DNA of 64,000 bases from Taenia hydatigena (taxonomy: Eukaryota; Platyhelminthes; Cestoda; Cyclophyllidea; Taeniidae), in contig JADWOT020000005.1 of assembly GCA_036345935.2 (NCBI GenBank), forward strand, positions 17,772,369 to 17,836,368. The letters run 5' to 3'. Shown in pieces: positions 52,782 to 64,000 of the stretch. The notes under the pieces are model-generated. The model saw nothing but the letters and a program-made list of their open reading frames with translations. It did not search any database and was not told the origin of the DNA. The translations under genes and the position numbers were made by a program. Position 1 is the first letter of the stretch, and every line of letters begins with the position of its first letter.

Positions 52782-53806
52782 CTAAAATGAAGTTAGTCTA
52801 TTTATGGTAGGCTAAGAAGGACATTTTAAGTCTCACAATCCAGCTGAACTGTAACGGTTTAGTTTTTAACAGTTTTTAAGTAGTAAGTTAAAACAGCAGC
52901 CTACTGATGTCTACAAGACTTTTCCACTCAATTTCAACTCGGGCACAACGATTGCGTCACGGCGTATCGTCCATGCTGCCCTTCATACCATCAGTCCTTT
53001 AGCCCTTCCCTCCGTAGGTAATATGGTCGTAACAACTACAGAGGTATCTTGAACACTTGCAACGCGGCCCTAATCAGTAGCATTCCTGATACCAAACTAT
53101 TTGCTTTAACACAATTTATAAAGCCTTCCGGATTAAAATTTATTTCGATCATTTATTATTCGATCGGCACTATTTAAATGTGATTAGAAAGGATCCCTAT
53201 AAAAATGTACAAATATCTATCATTTGTATGAAAATTCAGTCATTAAATTATTTTGTCTTAGATAGTTGATGCTTTTTACCACCAAGTCGGAAAAAGGCAC
53301 GAAGAAATTTTTCTGTCTATACAGGTAAAAATCCATCAATGTGTAATTTTTCAGCATCAAATGGCAGAAACTTCGCAGAACGTGGAGTATCCAAAAGCAG
53401 ACGACCTGTAAAAATGATTTACGAGTCAATATTTCAAAAAATTGCAGCTTTGGAGTTAAACTGATTACCACCAATTAAGCGTCTTATTGCTTCAATGAAA
53501 GATGAGCTTATAATGACAAAGTGATCAGTTCGAGCCCAGCGAAAAATGCAATGCTTCTTAGGCTAGGGACATAGTATATCCACCCAATCGATTTGTTTGT
53601 AGTGCAATTTTCTTCAAGCTCTGCTAATTTAAGCCGTCGCATATTCGTGATGTTTGCTTTGAAAAGGAAACAAAGGATTGAAATACATGTGACTTTGTTG
53701 GGATAAGTGTTACATTGCCGCTCATATGTCTGTAACTTAACAAAATGAATTTAAAAAACCTAAAATCATGTAGAGATACTATTTATTAATGGTTGAATAC
53801 ACTCAC

Positions 53807-54010
53807 TTTTGTATCCACCTTCCTTGTTTCTCTCTTTCCTTCCTTCTTCTCCCACGGGAAGTGATCCTCGTCGGTTAAAGTTGATCGCTCCCTATGGAAA
53901 CCCCCCTTTTTCCCCACAACTGCTGGTTCCTCTTCACTGATGATCGAAAAACCAATGCGGACGTGTGCGTGTGTGCGCGTCTCTGCGCACCTTTGCGTAT
54001 CGATTCCCAA
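53807..54010 (-). CDS. Candidate upstream (5') exon of the COE gene
   Basis: The exon carrying the COE ATG (52781) begins exactly at a TTTTAG acceptor, so something is spliced onto it. Upstream on the same strand a strong AAA/GTGAGT donor ends at 53807, which would give an intron of 1,025 bp. The frame is open back to ATG 54010 and joins phase 0, which would add 68 residues. That peptide is charged and has no COE similarity, so the exon is more likely 5' UTR than coding. Spliced-leader trans-splicing at 52782 is the other explanation. Confidence 0.3.
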
Positions 54011-54467
54011 AGGTCTTTCTCTGTTGCTTCCTTGCTCTCTTGCTAGTTGAACGGCACAGTCGACTGCCCTGTGGGTGTAGGAAGCTCTCAGAGGAGTTCT
54101 TCTATCAGTAGAAAGAGTAACAGATATGCTACGTGCCGTGGGGCAAATGGAGGAGGAATAAAGTAGAACTGTGCGCTAACTGCGCTCTCTACGGACACTA
54201 CTACGCATCTAGCAATGCGTGCGCAGGTGCGGTTATAGGCCACTGGGGAGAGAGGCGCGTGCGTACGTGTGTGCATACATGTGCGGACGAAAGCTCATCA
54301 AAAATGAAACGCCAGTCGTTGTTGTTGGCAAATTCCCAGTGGGAAATCCCGCCCCTCTCGCTGTCCCCTTTGACTCCTCTCCCCTTTCTGAGCTATCTGT
54401 CCAGCGCTTGGCGAGCTATCGACTGGTTACACTTGGCTGCGCGTGTGCACAGACGTCCTCCGACAAG

Positions 54468-54556
54468 TGATTGGCTGGTGGTGGTAGATAGGACCTTGTG
54501 ATTGGTTTATACGAGGTGAGAATGCGTTCCCCAGGGACGCTACACTACCTGATTGG
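54468..54556 (-). promoter_or_regulatory. Triple CCAATCA box, candidate COE promoter element
   Basis: TGATTGG on + (CCAATCA on the COE strand) occurs three times, at 54468-54474, 54499-54505 and 54550-54556, in the same orientation, adjoining a GC/CpG-rich stretch (53950-54470). CCAAT boxes of this form are bound by NF-Y and sit in proximal promoters. They are about 0.5 kb upstream of the candidate 5' exon and 1.7 kb upstream of the COE ATG. Confidence 0.45.
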
Positions 54557-57299
54557 TTGTTCTGCCTTTCGTAATATATTTTTTGTATTTTCGTATATGG
54601 AGTACGTTTGGCAGCGTAATTGCGTTTGAATCCCACAAAGATTCATTTGCTTTGTCTGATTTTGTGCATGGTTCAGATTAAATAGTCTGAACTAAGACTG
54701 TCCAATAAAAGCTGGTAATAGGACCCCAAATATTATGAAACAATGGCTAAATTAATAATCTTTATCTTCTTATTTTTTTGAAAAAGGAAATTTAATGGTT
54801 GTTGTTAAGACTCTCTAGAATTCTTATTCAAACCCATGTTTTAATGAGCATCAGGCAGTATTTTGTAATTCGTTACATTATGAAAATTTTTTGGGTTTAG
54901 TAGTTACTTTGGTTAGGTGATATGTGTAGTGATTTTCTACTATTCACCTGATTTTATTAAGCTCCTCTTTAAGAAGTTTTTTGAATATCTTTTATGAATC
55001 AAGCCGTCCGTACTTCCCGGTGTACGTTGCTTAACTTAGCTTTTAAATATTAAGCAATGCTATTTTAAAAATTCACTAAGATAATCTCTGTACTTAATAA
55101 CAATCAGCATCACTGTCGGTATTTGGCCTTCCTTAGTCTACGGTTTTAGCGTTGAGTTAGATTGCCTGATCAAATAGAGGGATGACAAACTGCTTTGAAC
55201 AGTAAATTTTTCCTTTTTACGATCTTAAACGTGGTTGTAATTTCCGCATGGCCTTTACTTTTATCTTTGAACGTTACTTAGAGCACTCACAACGTCTAGA
55301 TAATAACGCAACCTCTTTGATATTAATAATGCTTGCTAAGTAGACAAATATGCCTTCTTTGTCCAAACTTGGGTGGTGTTTTACTAAAATATCTTGTGTT
55401 TTATGGACTTGCTTCCTTTTTGTAGTGCTTATAACACCTTATCCTTTTTGCTCGATGAAGTTCAGAGGATTACTTACGTCGGTAATGCATCTGCTAGTGC
55501 CAACGTTTAAGAGCTTATTAGATTTACAAGTGTCCTAAGAAGCAAATATCCTTACGTATTTTATCAATGGGAATTCTCATCAAAACAAAAGTGTTACTTT
55601 TGGAATCGAAGCTTTCTAGACAATGCAAATGCTCGGCTTGTTGCATTTTTAAATTTTTAGCACCAGGCTACCAGTTAAGAAATTTCGAAATGCCCAACAA
55701 CGAAAGCAGGATTGTTTTGACTTACATAAAAGGATTTCTCCCAAAAAATGACGGAAAGAATAAAACATTCCTATGCTTGCTTATAAATTTACAGACTAGA
55801 ATACTAAAATAGAACTAAACATCAACTGTTCCTAGACGCGTCGACATTTGCTCAAGGTGCCCACTAAATTGCTTCTGTGTTCTAGACTTTGCTGTTTTGA
55901 CTTTAGTTTTGCGATCTTAAGTGTAACAAGCGTACTAATGGGTTCATAAGATTCCAATGTTACTCAATTCATTCGTCGGTGCCCAAGCTCCACAGATTCC
56001 AAAAGGCAAGAAGTAATTCTTAAACTCCTTATAAATTACAGGCAATCAGGAATTTGGGTTTGAAATATGTGAAATAAGCGCTAGAGGTGTAAAAAGTGTG
56101 GGTAGAAGTAGAATTTTAAGTGTAATTGTTCTTTGTAATGCTAAATGCTTGGTAAAAAGACGAAAAATGAAGCCTTTATTACTTCTAATAGTCTAAAAAA
56201 GGAAGAATAACCACAACATTTACGAAATATTCATTTTGCGAATTCTTTTGAACTATAAACGGATGTAGGGTATAGATGGTTTATTAGCTAATGATATTTG
56301 GGATGCAATTGATAATTTAAAAATAGCTATTGGGCGAAGAACACCAAAAACAAGTAGTATAGGTCTGCTACAAAGTGCTGTTTTAAGCCTCTATGACTTT
56401 ATCATGGCATGGATATTTGTCCATAACGAGAGTCTTTTATCCTCTGTGTACGCCAGAAATTCACTTTCCGCCATTGGTAAAAAAGCAGCAACTGTTTTGG
56501 TTTAACGCCTCGGAAATGTTGCTTGCACGATAGCCAGTAATGCTGCAAGACTAGATTTTGATCAAGTCGAGACATTTATATAAAGGTAATTAGAGGCTGC
56601 ACATTAAATAAACTATTTGTGTTCTTTTTCTGCTTGCAAATTTCCTTTCGCGTTGCAAGAGGCGCATGGATAGGCAGGGAGGGCTCTGAGCGCCAATAAG
56701 CTAGCAAAAGGTGGAAGAAGGAGGACCAATTTGGATTGCTGCGTTTTACAAATGATTTTGTTTGTAAGACTAAAATTTTGACTTCGAGAGTACAGTGAAG
56801 AGGAAGAGTTGTTAAAATCTCATCGATCTTCTGTAAAAGCTCACACCTCGAAAAGAAGGATTAGTCGTTAAATAACTTCGATCACAATCTGACGGCATAT
56901 TACTCCGATGTAGATTAGCAAAAAACCACTAATATTAGGAAATTTAAAAAAGGCACTACCTTGAGTATCAAACAAAGAAATTTTGCCGCAGTGACAGCAC
57001 TCAGTTGCCGAAACTTTATTCCACCTTGTGAGCTGCCACAGTGTCCTCGACAACTTCAGATAGATATAACGGATGGTGGGACCGAGAGTGCCTGCCCAAA
57101 TTAGTGACAATTCAGACGGATGACTTTGGACTCACGACAGGTCTTTCTAGTCTTCCATGTTTTGTAATAACCTCTTTTTTAGGGAATCTTCGCAACCAAC
57201 TTGGACACTACAGCAAATCACTACAAGTGACCTCGGCAATCATTTAAAGAGGATCACATGTGGTGAATGGATCAATAAAATGATCACAGAATTGGCGAG
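54557..57299. other. Intergenic region between divergent COE and the 399-residue protein gene
   Basis: AT-rich. Open frames of 60-80 codons on both strands show no domain character. Promoters for the COE gene (-) and the 57300 gene (+) should lie here. I see no repeat family or RNA gene. Confidence 0.5.
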
Positions 57300-60035
57300 A
57301 TGAAGGCGCCTCCGAATTTCGAGGAGGTGTCGCGTCAGATAATCAAGCGATACATCAGGAATAAGAAGATTCTAGAGGAGAATGTAAAGCTATCAGTGGA
57401 CGTGGTTTCAGAAGCCGTCTACGATGATTGTCTAGATAACAAAACGGAGTCTGTAGGAGAGATCAGCTGCCCACTACCTTCGTATGTCGTTTTTTGACGC
57501 TTCAAATGCTTCTAAGAGCATCAGAAGTTGGTTTGTGTAGAACATTGTGCCTACTAAGACCTTATCTTTTGATATTCAGGTAGCGTCTTTCATGCTTAAT
57601 ATAAGTTATGGCTTCACTTAAGGACGTTCACTTCTCTCCTGCACTGGTCAAAGAGGAAATATATCTTAGTTCGCATTATGGACTAACATCACAAAATTGC
57701 AAACACTGACTTTTGTTAGCACTTGTGTTCCTGATTATTAGTAATCAACTTAGCCATATCTACAGATGGATTAGATGCAGCAAGTTCGTAATCCATCACT
57801 CAGGTGCTCAGAATGCCGGCTGAATGCTCACAGGAGGGAGAGCAGGTGCCAGGTCTGTGAGGTGGATACCAAAACGAAGGAAAAATAGGATTTCCGGGAA
57901 GATTTGCAGTAAACTATGGGATCTATCTACCCCGTTATACTAATTTCTCATTTTAAACCTTCACACTATGGTCATTTTTTGGGTCCCAGATTGTGTAATA
58001 GCTTCCATGATACTTCGATTGCTACTTGTAAAATATCAGTAGCATATCAGCATATTATATTTCATTATTCTGGCGTTAATTGAGATTAGTCCAAATATTT
58101 GCTGTTGTAACCAAATGGATTTAAATTCCGTTTAGCAGCGAACAATTAAAATTTGCAAGAAAAATGATTATACTGGTATTTTAGGGAAATTTTTAACCTT
58201 CCGGCCCACAACCCATCGTTGATGACGCTACAGCAACTGCGGGACTATGCACCCGAGAAGAAGGCCCCCCTGACGGAAATCGTAGATCCCAAAACAGGGA
58301 TCAAGAGTCTTGTTGAGACCTGGAATCGATTTCAGCCCAATGATCCCTCTGTGAGTTTTCTCCTTCATAAAAATAGTTAGCTTTAATGGGTCGTGGCAAT
58401 TAGATTTCTATTTATCTTTCACCCGAATATTTGTCCAAGGTCGTTTACCTGTATGGCTTCGAAAATCAAGCGTGCAACAAAATTATATAACAAAAATAGC
58501 GTAGAGTGACATCATATAGTGACTATTTTGTACCATCTTTTTGATGTTTGCACAATGCTACCTTTTATTTCCCTGACAACCTCGCCTATATTCTAAGCAA
58601 AGTTCAGGTAAATCCGTACCTATACAAAATTTAGGAGTTGCTAGCTCGAATCCCCTCCCACCAGGGGAACAGTTGGTGTGAGCAGAGTTTGACTTGCAAC
58701 GATCACTTGCGCTTCCGAGCTCCCTTTTTCTTCTACGGTCAACGATTTGACCGGCCGACACGGAGCCAAACTGAGTGCTTGGAGCACTGGCAAGAGGTGG
58801 TGCGTAACCAGTGCGATCGTCAACGAGCCGAAGTGGAGGGTTATCTAGAGCTGTGCCGCTGCTTTGACTCACGCCTCCATCACATGCGACCTCCGTGTTG
58901 GCAAACCGGTCTCACTGACATGGGCCAGTCCTACGCCTACCGCTATAAAGATGTGAGTTTATACAGCTGCGCCATTGAAAGTATGCAAGGAGACAAGCTA
59001 ATTTTTGCACGTTTTCTCGCTGTATTGGGTTAGATGATGCGCAATTTGCTGGGTCACAACCACCATGACAGGAATTCATCACGGGAAACGTTGGTGCGCT
59101 ATACTACTCCTTTCAACTTGAAACAAATGGAAAGTAAGTGGTTGTTACAAAGTTTTATCACGCATGCATCGTATTATCATGAGTTTTGAAGCATTGCTGC
59201 CGGATTTACGACCTTTAGAACTTTGCTACAGATGCTAACGTCTTGGCATATTTTAAAAGACATCGGACCAATGGAATATATGAAGCGATACTGTGAGCTT
59301 AGGGCTACTCGAGTGCCGTACTACACCCGAATCTTTAACAAATTCAAGGAGAACCGAACCCAACTCGTTCCAATCAGCGTAAGTTCGAGAATAAGGCAGG
59401 TGGCACTCGTTCCATCCTCAGCAAAAATTTAAAAAGTCTAAACAACTAAACGCAGAACACTAGCAACAATTGTATAGATTTTGAAATCATTTCCACTTCG
59501 TCGAAAACCTGAGAGAACTTTAAAGCCGAGATACAATTTAAAAATATGGTGGAATGGAAGAGAATGGATATAGTTAATCAGATCTGCTTTCCAAAGTTTC
59601 ATGAATGTTCCACATTCTATTAGAAACTTGAAGAGCCGCTAAAGGCTCTCATGGGCGGTTCTTTTAAGAAGGAACAAGTTGACGAGATCATCTCTCTGTT
59701 GGATATGCCCGAGGAAGATTATTCACTGAATGCCATCGAATTCGCCCGCATTTGTGCTCTTGCTGAACGCCTTTTCTACTGTCAAAATATGTAAGTTCTT
59801 TGACTATAACCTCGTATCTTTAACCATCGTGCAAAGGAATTAAGTATGTAAAGATTTTCAAGATATTTATGCTTCCGGTTCTAATTTCAGGAAAATATAC
59901 GGCGAAGAAGGCTATGCAGTACAACAGGGAATCTTGGAAATGGCAGACTTCCATATGCTCGTGAAAAAGCTAGAGCATGTGGAACTGATGGAGTCATTGC
60001 AAAGATTTTTGCAGCGCCTTGACTTATTTGGATAA
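57300..60035 (+). CDS. Unrecognised 399-residue protein with EF-hand-like C-terminal region
   Basis: Seven exons: 57300-57481, 58185-58350, 58635-58952, 59072-59133, 59219-59378, 59624-59790 and 59891-60035. All phases close (1,200 nt). Start ATG 57300 opens MKAPPNFEEVSRQIIKRYIR; the end is LQRFLQRLDLFG. I do not recognise the protein. Seen: a charged helical N-terminus (1-60); a proline-containing linker; a central section of residues about 115-220 with Cys, Trp and aromatic residues (FFFYGQRFDRP, CFDSRLHHMRPPCW); then an alpha-helical section. Around 300-345, LKALMGGSFKKEQVDEIISLLDMPEEDYSLNAIEF-like spacing (two segments) recalls a degenerate EF-hand pair without clear calcium ligands. No signal peptide or membrane segment is evident. 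Divergent from COE, same strand as the SMYD4-like gene 1.6 kb downstream. Confidence 0.8.
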
Positions 60036-61689
60036 TCTACCGACTTTAATGGTTGCATTATTCATTGGATTAAAAATTTTGGTTACGTCTGTACCACGTT
60101 TGTTGTTTAAGTCTCGGTTTTTGCTAAGGATCACTTCGGCTGACCATTGCACCTTCACTGGTTGGGCTGGTAGCCTCAACCCTTTCTGTACACCTAATAT
60201 ATATTCTCATAAAAAACGTCTCGAGGCGCCACACTACCTGTTGCCATAAAGGTCAGGATTATGCGTACCAGTTACTTGATTTGTGCGTCTTTTTTCATAT
60301 GGTTTCTACCAGGAATATGCCAAGGGCATAGTTTTTTATTAATAATTTTTTGTTGGACGAATTACTAAGCAGGTAGAATTGTCGAATATTGTAATATAAA
60401 AGTAGCCAGCGGCCCTTATAAAATACATCTCTGAAAGTTCAAGGATATAAGCCGAGTTTATTTGATTAAATCACTAACCACTTAGAATAAAATTTTGTGC
60501 TTACTAAATAAATAGAAACTGGTCCAAATGATTTGTAATTCAAGAAATTTTTTAATCAAATATTACTTCAACATTGCTACTGCACCATTTTCATTTGCGA
60601 AGTGCTGCCTTTTATTGACGATCTTTAAAACGCAACGGAATCTTATCAATCGTAATTTTTTATTTCAGTGGCTAGGATAACTTTCAAACTGTTTTAATCA
60701 GCCACAGTTAATACTCCCTAGTCACTCTGAGTCGAATTTTGTGGAGATCGTCTTTGTGCCCACGAGCAGTTTGTGTTAGGCTTAAAGAGCATCTGGTATC
60801 TAGAATGTGTCTTCCTTATAATTTAGTTTCTGGAAACAGATTCCTCAAGAGGTTGGTAAATGTGGAAAACTAATACATCGTATCCAGGTAGTATCTGGTG
60901 GCTCTTCCGCAAACCACAATGTGCTTTCTGTTTATGCTGAATATTTCTGTTTCAAATGAACTAGTCGCCTAATACGTGTCGATATGCCGTCAAAATCTAT
61001 TGAGTCTGAGGGACAAGGTATGCGGAATCAGGATTTGTGGGAGTTCTCTAATCCAATGATGGATTCTCATCCGTCAGTGTACGAAGCAAGCAGTAGGTTT
61101 GGTCCAGATTTTCTGGTATTTTTTAACTTTGGGCACAAGAGATAGCTAAATTTGCTAAGTAAACCTAGAAAAATGCCCCATTATTCCATGTTTCCCTCAC
61201 TGTTTTAGGCTTCACTGCGGAGTGTCTTTCGTCAATTTATACACTTTTCGTTTGGATTGGCACTATCATACACATCGTTTCTTTTGATGAAAGTGTACCT
61301 CTGCGCTTTGTCTCCTCTTTGTGATTTGTTTCGGGCATCAGCATTCACGTACTGCATGCCGGAGCTTAAGAGTCGCACGCCTGCCTCCAATGCTTACCTA
61401 ATCAGCTTTTTAGCAAACCACTGTTAATGGGGTTTAATTTGGTAGCCTGTTCTACTGCTTTAGAACTAGATGACTGGTGGTAAATTGGTTCGCTTCTTGC
61501 ATTGGTGCTGCATTTTTTTGAGCTTGATTGTTGGATAAACATCAGCCTACTTTTGCATAACATGGCGGCATCAGCTTTAAATTTTAGTACCTCTGACTGG
61601 GGGACAGAGTTTATGGGTAGATTCCTTCTAAAAAATCAAAAACGCATTCGTTTAAATGCTGTAGGTTTGGCGTGGTTCGCTCTGTTGAA
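60036..61689. other. Spacer between the 399-residue protein gene and the SMYD4-like gene
   Basis: AATAAA at 60486-60491 could end the upstream transcript. No coding exon is supported. An ATG at about 60983 opens a short frame, but I see no splice that carries it into the SMYD4-like exons. Confidence 0.45.
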
Positions 61690-64000
61690 ATGGAATGCTT
61701 GAATTCGGGCAGTAAACATGATCTTGTAAAGGCATATTTCAAAATCGTGCATGAAAGCATGTCAAGAGTGGGTAAGAGAAGGGAGTGGCTGAAGAAATTT
61801 GGTGAAAACAAAACGGACTTTCAACGCGTTTGCTATCTTCTCAAGGCTTTGAAAGCTGCCAATGTCGGTATGTGCCGTTTTTGAGCAGATTTTTGGAATT
61901 AAAAGCTCCTAATGCAAATATTCTAATAGAAATTGTTTGTCCGGACTTACAGTGAATGGTGGTATAGAAGTGCTTGGGCTGCCACCCATGAGAGAAGCAG
62001 TGACGGGGCTCAACGGCAAGTCGGATGAGGAATCGACACGGTTACGGGAACACAGCAACCAGTTGTGGGAATCGCGCAAGGCTATGAAGGCACTTGCCTT
62101 CTATACAATTGCGCTCTTTCATGCAGCTTCCGATTTAGCAAAAGCTCTGGCTTTGGGCAACCGTTCCTGCGTCCTATTCAGCCTGAATTGCTTCGAGGAA
62201 GCTGCTGCAGATGCAAGCGAAGCCCTCAAGGTAATAACTGTGGTCGTAAATTTGTGAACATTTTCCTTTAGTCTTGGCTTTTAAGTAGAAGCGGTAGGAA
62301 TTTTTCAAACAGCTTCAAGCGGACACTTTTTTCCATCAGTGTCCTGTAGAGGTATCGGTACAACGGCGGCTACTTAAGACAGCCCGCTCCATTTCGTCCA
62401 CGGTGCTTAAATTTTGACGGCTGTTATGGGATGGTGTAGTAAGCTCTTCCCGATCGTAGCGATGTGATCCAAAAAATCGTGGCCTTAACAGTCAGTCCGT
62501 CAGTCCTCTATTGCTAACAAAGGAAAAATTGTCTTGGCACCGATCGTGGTCTAGCTTTTCGAATTTGAAGTAATCGCGAATGATTTTAGGTATGCATCCT
62601 TTGGAGTTTCGGGATCACATAGGGCTCCCACGTTTCGGCTGAATACTCACTGGAATCGATGACTGTCAAAGGTGTTGCTTTGAATAGCACCATGAGCAGG
62701 GTCGTGGATCACTGAAAGATCTATGTGTAGCCATCTTTAAAGCAGCTGCGCCATTTAGATGTTCTGTTGCTGGGTAACTCGTCATCATACATGCCGTTGT
62801 TTAAATCGCAGCGGCTTGATTGAGGTGGAGCTTGGCTCATCACCAGACTGACCCACGTGATTATGCACCAGCACTGTTGCATGCCATCTTGGTGAACGAT
62901 GTTTGGACTGGCCCGTGTACGACGTGAGCACTAGTAGGACATAATTGCCACTCATCAGTATCTTTTTTGAATCTTTAAGAAGCCGCGTTTAGAATTGAAC
63001 ACCAACTGTAGTGGTAGGAATGAATCGTTTGGAACCCAAAGTGGCTTCTCTCCCATTTTGACATTCCGTTCGATGCTTCCCGCCGTCACTTTTTCGTTTC
63101 GGTCACCATAAGATCACCAGGTGCAATAAACCCATCTTTAAGACATTCAGTGCATTTCTTGGATTTTGTGAATTCCCTTCGTGATTTATTAGTTCACTGA
63201 ACCATCGAGGTTTGACCTTGGGTTGCTAAGGGTTATGGAATGCATTTTTTCAGCGAGTGCATTTGTATATGAATTAGTTAATTACATGCGGATAAGTCCT
63301 CAAAGCTACGCACTCTTTTCCACCTTGATGTTGATTCTGTTCCCTACTCGCCTACTTGGGGTAATTTCAGTTTCTTGTAACCCTAAAACGTCCTTCATCT
63401 ATTGATTTTCGGAGTTTAATTTCTCCAGGCGAATGTCCCGTGTGATTCGTTCATGAGTATCCTTTCAAACCTGGTTTCTCTCCATTGGTGGCCATTATCT
63501 ACAATGCGTGTTTTTACCCATTTCTAATGGATACCTTCCTCTTGCAGCATTTAAGCGTAGTATCCAGTCGGCGGTTCTATGTCTAAGCCTTTTTATTATC
63601 GAGGTATGCGAAAGGCTTTTTGATAAAGTCTTCTGTAAAATTCTCAATCCTGATTGCAAATGAGCTACTCGAATGGATAATAAAGAGGTAAGCGAAACTG
63701 AAAGTGGCTGACGTAGCATTAAATGAACCAATCTGTTGAAGGGCCTCCATGGTGTGGTGAGGTGAAATGGTTTGTTTTAACGCTACTTTCTATTCCTAGC
63801 TGGGCTTTCCACACTCAAAGGCAGCACGTCTGCACATTCGAATAGCCCAATGCCGCCAGAGACAAGATCGCTTACCAGAAGCAAGAAAGCACTTCCAGGA
63901 AGCCATCAGCCTTCTCGATCATTTTAAGGCATCCATGAGGACCTTGCTTCTACCACTGGCTAAACGTGGGTTATTGGAATGTAGCACAGAGCAGAAGACG
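61690..64000 (+). CDS. SMYD4-like SET/MYND protein, 5' part (TPR region), truncated by window end
   Basis: SMYD4 proteins combine TPRs with a SET domain split by a MYND zinc finger and act as lysine methyltransferases or chromatin-linked regulators. Exons are 61690-61867, 61953-62230 and 63800-64000 (continuing). Phases agree: phase 1, then 0. Start ATG 61690 (MECLNSGSKHDL) is the first in-frame ATG. Seen: a helical N-terminus ending KTDFQRVCYLLKALK; TPR-like LREHSNQLWESRKAMKALAF; the ALGNRSCVLFSLNCFEEAAA helix pair; and KAARLHIRIAQCRQRQDRL, the same order as the start of SMYD4, where NRSA..L...Y..C..D is followed by a second TPR. The diagnostic MYND and SET domains would lie beyond 64000, so another TPR protein remains possible. 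Introns are 85 nt and 1,569 nt. Confidence 0.65.

Noticed and set aside
58635..58952. NDUFB10 (complex I PDSW subunit) as identity of the Cys-containing exon
   Set aside because: A few residues looked similar, but cysteine spacing does not match and the exon splices in phase into a larger unrelated protein.
59034..59133. Alternative acceptor at 59033 starting the fourth exon of the 399-residue gene
   Set aside because: It leaves the next junction out of phase; the acceptor at 59071 makes all seven exons agree.

Overview
The window is nuclear DNA from an animal. Genes are split by GT-AG introns, spacing is wide, and repeats are dispersed. I favour a parasitic flatworm (cestode or trematode) because the introns range from 40 nt to several kb, the COE and FOG-type proteins are divergent, and splice acceptors abut start codons, as in trans-splicing. 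This assignment is inference; no single gene proves it.

Layout: 1-28,200 has no gene I can defend. It holds microsatellites, GC-rich islands, several families of old dispersed repeats, a recurrent 16-bp palindrome and, at 25.7-27.3 kb, a dense cluster of GATA motifs. 28,274-34,953 (+) is a Friend-of-GATA (FOG/ZFPM/u-shaped) type zinc-finger gene: a PR-like N-terminal exon (tentative), two C2HC fingers with FOG spacing, a PLDLR motif of the CtBP-binding type, a long proline tract and a C-terminal C2H2 finger. 35,758-36,364 (-) encodes complete ribosomal protein L9, with one 40-nt intron. 39,095-52,781 (-) is a complete COE (Collier/Olf/EBF) transcription factor in about 12 phase-consistent exons covering the DNA-binding domain with zinc knuckle, the IPT/TIG domain, the HLH, and a long low-complexity C-terminus. 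A candidate 5' exon ends at 53,807, and three CCAATCA boxes lie near 54.5 kb. 57,300-60,035 (+) is a seven-exon gene for a 399-residue protein I do not recognise; its C-terminal part resembles a degenerate EF-hand region. 61,690-64,000 (+) is the 5' part of a SMYD4-like gene (TPR portion), cut by the window end.

Together this is a developmental-regulator neighbourhood: a GATA cofactor and a COE factor flank a housekeeping ribosomal gene. All gene models are hand-spliced from reading frames and consensus splice sites. Exon phases close for every model; the weakest points are the first FOG exon, the last and first COE exons, and the missing 3' end of SMYD4. I found no novel multi-gene system. 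The best leads are the GATA-motif cluster upstream of a GATA-cofactor gene, the GTCAC-N6-GTGAC palindrome family, and the unrecognised 399-residue protein.
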